A stretch of 9,001 nt of DNA, from positions 1 through 9,001 of the forward strand of contig CAISVS010000126.1 in assembly GCA_903889015.1 (NCBI GenBank). The letters run 5' to 3'. The first letter of the stretch is position 1, and each line of letters begins with the position of its first letter. The DNA is from an uncultured bacterium. Lineage in GTDB: Bacteria; Patescibacteriota; Saccharimonadia; Saccharimonadales; Saccharimonadaceae. The position numbers were made by a program, and so were the translations under genes. Shown here piece by piece: positions 6,673-9,001 of the stretch. The notes beneath the pieces are model-generated. The model saw only the letters and a program-made list of their open reading frames with translations. It searched no databases and was not told the origin of the DNA.

Positions 6673-6680
6673 TTGCTGCA
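6665..6680 (+). repeat. Inverted repeat across the stop codon of the Cys-rich ORF
   Basis: GCAGC (6665-6669) and GCTGC (6675-6679) flank ATAAT, extending by one further pair (T...A) to 6-bp arms. The TAA stop lies in the loop. It could form a small stem just before the main terminator. Its function is unknown. Confidence 0.4.
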
Positions 6681-6695
6681 ATTGAATGTTTTAAA

Positions 6696-6732
6696 GGTAG
6701 GAGCACAACCGTGTTCCTACCCTTATTTATTT
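6696..6732 (+). terminator. Strong intrinsic terminator after the Cys-rich ORF
   Basis: GGTAGGAGCAC (6696-6706), loop AACC, GTGTTCCTACC (6711-6721): an 11-bp stem with a single G-T pair, followed by CTTATTTATTT. It is the clearest rho-independent terminator on the plus strand in the window and implies a plus-strand transcript ending here, whether coding or not. Confidence 0.85.
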
Positions 6733-6764
6733 GAACATAAATCAGATCACTAAATCCATACGTC

Positions 6765-6784
6765 GAATCGCAGATATGCGATTC
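6765..6784. repeat. Perfect 8-bp stem hairpin
   Basis: GAATCGCA-GATA-TGCGATTC is a perfect inverted repeat with a tetraloop. No T-run follows on either strand, so it is not a standard terminator. It lies between the plus-strand terminator and the convergent minus-strand ORF, beside a second, larger structure. Confidence 0.6.
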
Positions 6785-6793
6785 ACGCTGTAT

Positions 6794-6847
6794 CTGTCCG
6801 TTGTCGCCGCCATACGGGTGGGACAACGGAAGAGACAACGGAAACAG
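6794..6847. repeat. GC-rich structured segment with two alternative pairings
   Basis: TCCGTTGTC (6797-6805) can pair with GACAACGGA at 6822-6830, enclosing an inner CCGCC/GGTGG stem with loop ATACG, giving 14 bp with one bulged G. A second exact copy of GACAACGGA (6834-6842) competes for the same strand, and with it CTG (6794-6796) can also pair with CAG (6845-6847). The two copies are direct repeats 12 bases apart. No coding potential or terminator T-run was seen. The high GC stands out from the AT-rich surroundings. Confidence 0.6.
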
Positions 6848-6849
6848 TT

Positions 6850-7125
6850 CTAACGTTTTGTGAACATTACGTCCACAATTTTTATTATTTGACGATTTGT
6901 GACTTTGTCTTTTTTGTTATGAATTTCACATAGAGTCATAAATACCGCAGTCTTCAGTCTGACACCATCCTCAGTTCTCGGGAATTTATTGTAATTATTT
7001 TCAAATTTTAATTTATGCACCTGTTTATCATAGGCGCCTAAATTAAGTTCTTTCATCCCCTTTTTCAAGAGAATAATTCCCTTTCTTATTCCTGATTTGT
7101 ATATTGCTAATTCATTGGACGTCAT
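6850..7125 (-). CDS. Small basic hypothetical protein
   Basis: 91 residues, not recognised. Lys-rich and predominantly helical in appearance (IRKGIILLKKGMKELNL; RQIIKIVDVMFTKR at the C-terminus), with no membrane span, signal peptide or metal motif. Amino-acid composition looks like a real AT-rich gene and three of five Arg codons are AGA, matching the neighbouring genes rather than the core flanks. The ATG has no Shine-Dalgarno. A TAGAAT nine bases upstream of it might be a -10 for a short-leader mRNA. The stop abuts the structured segment at 6794-6847. A DNA- or RNA-binding role is possible from its charge but unsupported. Confidence 0.55.
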   Translation of the reverse strand: MTSNELAIYKSGIRKGIILLKKGMKELNLGAYDKQVHKLKFENNYNKFPRTEDGVRLKTAVFMTLCEIHNKKDKVTNRQIIKIVDVMFTKR

Positions 7126-7322
7126 ACGATTTGTATTCTAATACAGACGAGCACTCAGGCTAGTCTGCACAGAATTGTTATTAAATTTAATTAATACATA
7201 TGCCCTATTTCAGACGTATGTTTAGTGATTTGATTTATTAACGTTCATTTATGTATTATAAATTATATTAATAATAACATAAATTATGGATAAGTCAAAA
7301 GTAGTTAGTTTGATATGTAAGA
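7126..7322. other. AT-rich intergenic region
   Basis: No gene was found. Near its left end CAGAC (7144-7148) and GTCTG (7164-7168) form a 5-bp inverted repeat around an internal CAGGCTAG. The remainder, especially 7180-7320, is very AT-rich with short TA tracts. It probably marks the right boundary of the accessory segment, but I could not find direct repeats shared with the left boundary near 4400. Confidence 0.4.
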
Positions 7323-7892
7323 TTAGCTGTTATTATCATCTAGATTGACGTTTATAATCACGTCGCTTGGGCCGCTGTTTGCCATTGATTCAAAGTCAGA
7401 ATAGACTGGTGATTGATTCATGTACGAACTGTTAAAAAACGCGTCATCACGCAGTTTACTGGAAACTGTTATGTGGATATATTCATTTTTGGCTGATTTG
7501 TAATGCAGGTATTGTGTAGAAGATTCTGGGTATGGGTTTTCATAAAACGTAAATCCAGCTGAAGCCAGCGCTTGTTTTAGCTCGGCTACGGTAGTATCAA
7601 CGTTAGCGCCACGAATATATTCTTTCATTGAAGCGTGTGTACGACTTGTGTCATAACTATAGAATTTTTTTACACCAAAAATAGATTGTTTTTGGATTAG
7701 GTATTTTTGCTCGTCTAAATTGAGGCTGTTATAAATTGCGATAATTCTGTCTTTGCGAATATTATTATCGACTGTCGGTATCAAAAATAAGTAAGCGGTT
7801 GTTGCGATGAAAACTAAAAAAGTAATTATTAAAACAGCAGATAATACTTTTCGCTTTATTTTTATCGTAAAACCGATAGTACTTTTTGTCAT
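7323..7892 (-). CDS. Single-pass membrane protein of unknown function
   Basis: 189 residues from the ATG at 7892. A short basic cytosolic tail (MTKSTIGFTIKIKRK) precedes one hydrophobic span (about 17-38), then a soluble domain of about 150 residues expected outside the membrane. The soluble part has no cysteines or recognisable motif and ends in an acidic, Asn-rich tail (DDNNS). The layout resembles a signal-anchored exported domain. A longer reading starts at 7922, but its ten added residues cover the promoter region. An extended -10 box sits exactly six bases before the 7892 ATG, so this start is preferred and the mRNA would be leaderless. Arg codons are mostly CGN, so it belongs with the core flank rather than the island. 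Confidence 0.7.
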   Translation of the reverse strand: MTKSTIGFTIKIKRKVLSAVLIITFLVFIATTAYLFLIPTVDNNIRKDRIIAIYNSLNLDEQKYLIQKQSIFGVKKFYSYDTSRTHASMKEYIRGANVDTTVAELKQALASAGFTFYENPYPESSTQYLHYKSAKNEYIHITVSSKLRDDAFFNSSYMNQSPVYSDFESMANSGPSDVIINVNLDDNNS

Positions 7893-7898
7893 GTTTTT

Positions 7899-7907
7899 AG
7901 TATAGCA
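7899..7907 (-). promoter_or_regulatory. Extended -10 promoter giving a leaderless mRNA for the membrane protein
   Basis: The minus strand reads TGCTATACT, then AAAAAC, then ATG. The box is an extended -10 with five of six -10 matches, and the six-base gap places +1 on the A of the start codon. The arrangement is the same as before the YgjP-like gene. No -35 or Shine-Dalgarno is visible. Confidence 0.6.
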
Positions 7908-7962
7908 TAAGCTTAATGCCACAAATATATTAGCTAAATCAAATCATCAAACATATACGCGT

Positions 7963-7982
7963 TGAACCAAAAATATGGTTCA
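7963..7982. repeat. Perfect 7-bp stem hairpin in the divergent intergenic region
   Basis: TGAACCA (7963-7969), loop AAAATA, TGGTTCA (7976-7982). It lies three bases from a larger GC-rich hairpin. Both sit between two divergent genes, so neither can be a terminator of a flanking annotated gene. Confidence 0.6.
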
Positions 7983-7985
7983 CAT

Positions 7986-8032
7986 AGAGTTCACTCGTCG
8001 CAGCGCCAAAAGGCGGCGACGAGTGTGACTCT
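7986..8032. repeat. Long GC-rich hairpin in the divergent intergenic region
   Basis: AGAGT (7986-7990) with ACTCT (8028-8032), CACTCGTCGC (7992-8001) with GCGACGAGTG (8016-8025), and CGCC (8004-8007) with GGCG (8012-8015) around an AAAA loop: 19 base pairs with a T/TG internal loop and an AG bulge. On the plus strand it is followed by GTTGGTATTTA, a poor T-run. It could be part of a small RNA or a regulatory cruciform. Confidence 0.7.
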
Positions 8033-8081
8033 GTTGGTATTTACGTCAATAAAATGCACAGAAATTTATAAACCTATATAG

Positions 8082-8087
8082 TATAAT
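8082..8087 (+). promoter_or_regulatory. -10 element for the Nudix-like gene
   Basis: A perfect TATAAT, with an expected start near 8094 and a 36-base AT-rich leader to the ATG at 8130. The -35 position is poor (CAGAAA at 17 bp) and no extended TGn precedes it. No Shine-Dalgarno is present in the leader. Confidence 0.45.
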
Positions 8088-8129
8088 TAACAAAAGAGTG
8101 CAGTATTTTGTAATTTTAATTATATAAAA

Positions 8130-8558
8130 ATGAAATACATTGATGCAGTAACTCTGGTTATTTTTGATTCAGAATACCAAGTTTTTCTGTTAAAAGAATT
8201 ATCGGAAAATTTGGATTTAGGCAAAAATAAAGATGTGCTTGGGTTTCCAGCGACTGTTGTCGCACCCGACGAAGATGATAATCAGGCGATTGCTCGTTTG
8301 ATTACCAAAGAAATTGGACAGCCGGTGCAAATGCATCCAATTCCAGTTGCTGAGCATATAATTCAGGTAAGTCAGCTAGTAATCGCAAGATTAGTAGTTT
8401 ACATGGGTTATAGCGATAGCCTGTTTGGCGCTCGTCCAAGTGATCGGTATATTCAGCATTATGGCTGGATGTATCCGTATCATTTTTTGGAATTGCCGTC
8501 GGAAGAGACTCGAAAAGGAGCAAAGCAAGTCCTAAGGGCTTACCTTGCAATCAAATAA
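8130..8558 (+). CDS. Nudix-fold protein with degenerate Nudix box
   Basis: 142 residues. The N-terminal strand pattern (AVTLVIFDSEYQVFLLKE), GFP before the box, and the helix AIARLITKEIG follow the Nudix hydrolase layout. Against the consensus Gx5Ex7REUxEExGU, residues 42-64 keep Glu48, Arg56, Ile58, Glu61 and Gly63 in exact register. The initial Gly is Thr42, the Glu after Arg is Leu57, and the first Glu of the EE pair is Lys60. By comparison with MutT, a metal ligand or base and a neighbouring acidic residue are lost, so hydrolase activity is doubtful. No fused domain is seen. It is transcribed away from the membrane protein and converges on the NAD(P)-binding gene. There is no Shine-Dalgarno. 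Fold assignment is by motif only. Confidence 0.6.
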   Translation: MKYIDAVTLVIFDSEYQVFLLKELSENLDLGKNKDVLGFPATVVAPDEDDNQAIARLITKEIGQPVQMHPIPVAEHIIQVSQLVIARLVVYMGYSDSLFGARPSDRYIQHYGWMYPYHFLELPSEETRKGAKQVLRAYLAIK

Positions 8559-8593
8559 CAAAGGCGCGCCGTGGTAACACCCATAGCGCGCCT
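8552..8593 (-). terminator. Terminator between convergent genes
   Basis: AGGCGCGC (8562-8569) and GCGCGCCT (8586-8593) form a perfect 8-bp GC stem. On the minus strand it is followed by TTTGTTATTTG, fitting an intrinsic terminator for the NAD(P)-binding protein gene that ends 13 bases upstream. On the plus strand it directly follows the Nudix-like stop codon but is followed by an A-run, so it is a poor terminator in that direction, though it may still protect the 3' end. Confidence 0.7.
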
Positions 8594-8606
8594 AAAAAAT
8601 ATTCAA

Positions 8607-9001
8607 TTATTTATTAGAATCTGAAATTAATAATGCTTTACTGATTGAATCAGTTGGCTCAACTTGCTTGACCATTAAGTTGGCGACGTTAGCGCGTGAA
8701 ACAGTTGACGATAATTTTAAGTCAATGATTTCACCTGTTAGGTAGTCGCTTGTTAGTGGGCCGTTAGTTAAATTAACTGGACGGACGATAGTCCAATCAA
8801 GTTTACTATCACGAATCGCCTGCTCTTGTTTGATTTTGTCTTTAAACATGGTGCTCATCGGTGGCATGTTGAATGTAATGCGCCACATAGCTGGCAAGGC
8901 CTCTTTATTTTCCAGTAGTCCTGCCCCAGTCTCAACAATTAAGCGTTTAACGCCGTAATCTTGCATAGCATCAACAATATTTTTTGTGCCGATTGATAAT
9001 A
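8607..9001 (-). CDS. NAD(P)-binding Rossmann protein, NmrA/atypical SDR type (C-terminal part, cut by window edge)
   Basis: The frame stays open to the window edge, so the N-terminus, with the GxxGxxG dinucleotide motif, is missing; 131 codons are visible. The visible part begins LSIGTKNIVDAMQDYGVKRL, then IVETGAG, the helix and strand typical after the first half of NmrA/atypical SDR folds. LDWTIVRPVNLTNGP matches the conserved 'W(T)I(V)RP' strand of this group, and VSRANVANLMVKQV matches the late helix 'I(S)R-DVA--M'. These proteins bind NAD(P)H and act as reductases or redox sensors; the substrate is unknown. An in-frame ATG at 8966 is internal to the fold and should not be taken as the start. 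A terminator follows the stop. Confidence 0.85.
   Translation of the reverse strand, partial: LSIGTKNIVDAMQDYGVKRLIVETGAGLLENKEALPAMWRITFNMPPMSTMFKDKIKQEQAIRDSKLDWTIVRPVNLTNGPLTSDYLTGEIIDLKLSSTVSRANVANLMVKQVEPTDSISKALLISDSNK

Noticed and set aside
6466..6732. Possible tmRNA (ORF ending in ...AA-stop next to a structured end)
   Set aside because: There is no tRNA-like acceptor or T-arm sequence, no CCA end and no recognisable tag-peptide core. The 3' structure is an intrinsic terminator.
6542..6838. 98-residue minus-strand reading frame
   Set aside because: It overlaps the Cys-rich ORF, runs through a strong plus-strand terminator and two hairpins, and has no start signal. Its length is probably a by-product of the GC-rich structured segment.
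4399..7322. Integrative element with attachment repeats
   Set aside because: No tRNA gene, integrase or matching direct repeats were found at the two ends, so only compositional evidence supports acquisition.
7286..7347. 20-residue ORF starting MDKSKVV in the AT-rich gap
   Set aside because: No ribosome site, no homology I can recognise, and it overlaps the 3' end of the minus-strand membrane protein gene. This is expected by chance.

Overview
The window looks like a stretch of a small, AT-rich bacterial genome. I favour Patescibacteria (CPR), Saccharibacteria-like, at moderate confidence. The reasons are a short basic SecE next to NusG, a compact gene layout, several genes with no Shine-Dalgarno sequence and promoters placed so that the mRNA would be leaderless, and housekeeping families mixed with orphan proteins. 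TGA is read as stop: it ends the gene at 4483-5409 inside an ATGA overlap. No tRNA, rRNA, CRISPR array, transposase or integrase was recognised.

Left part (1-2942, minus strand). The start of nusG is cut by the window edge and follows secE, which has a near-consensus promoter. Upstream of them lies a second minus-strand unit, a YgjP/DUF45-type zinc metallopeptidase followed closely by an orphan membrane sensor histidine kinase. The peptidase gene has an extended -10 box exactly where the start codon would be +1.

Centre left (3010-4398, plus strand). An NRAMP/SLC11-family transporter faces away from the peptidase. Both signature metal-binding motifs are altered (DPSG instead of DPGN; SPY instead of MPH), so its substrate may not be Mn/Fe.

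Centre (about 4400-7320). This looks like an accessory island. It carries a two-gene operon with a 4-bp overlap: a putative nucleotidyltransferase-like protein with a four-cysteine knuckle between its GGS and DID motifs, and a PHP-domain phosphoesterase of the YciV/RNase AM type. A small Cys-rich ORF with a strong terminator follows, then a GC-rich structured intergenic segment and a small basic minus-strand ORF. Arginine codon use shifts sharply here: AGA/AGG make up 15 of 25 Arg codons in the four island genes, against 0 of 14 in the adjacent NRAMP gene. The nucleotidyltransferase-like/PHP pair is the best candidate for an undescribed system.

Right part (7323-9001). A single-pass membrane protein on the minus strand again has an extended -10 box implying a leaderless mRNA. 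Next come a divergent intergenic region with two strong tandem hairpins, a plus-strand Nudix-fold protein with a degenerate Nudix box, a GC-rich terminator, and the C-terminal part of a minus-strand NAD(P)-binding Rossmann (NmrA/SDR-like) protein cut by the window edge.
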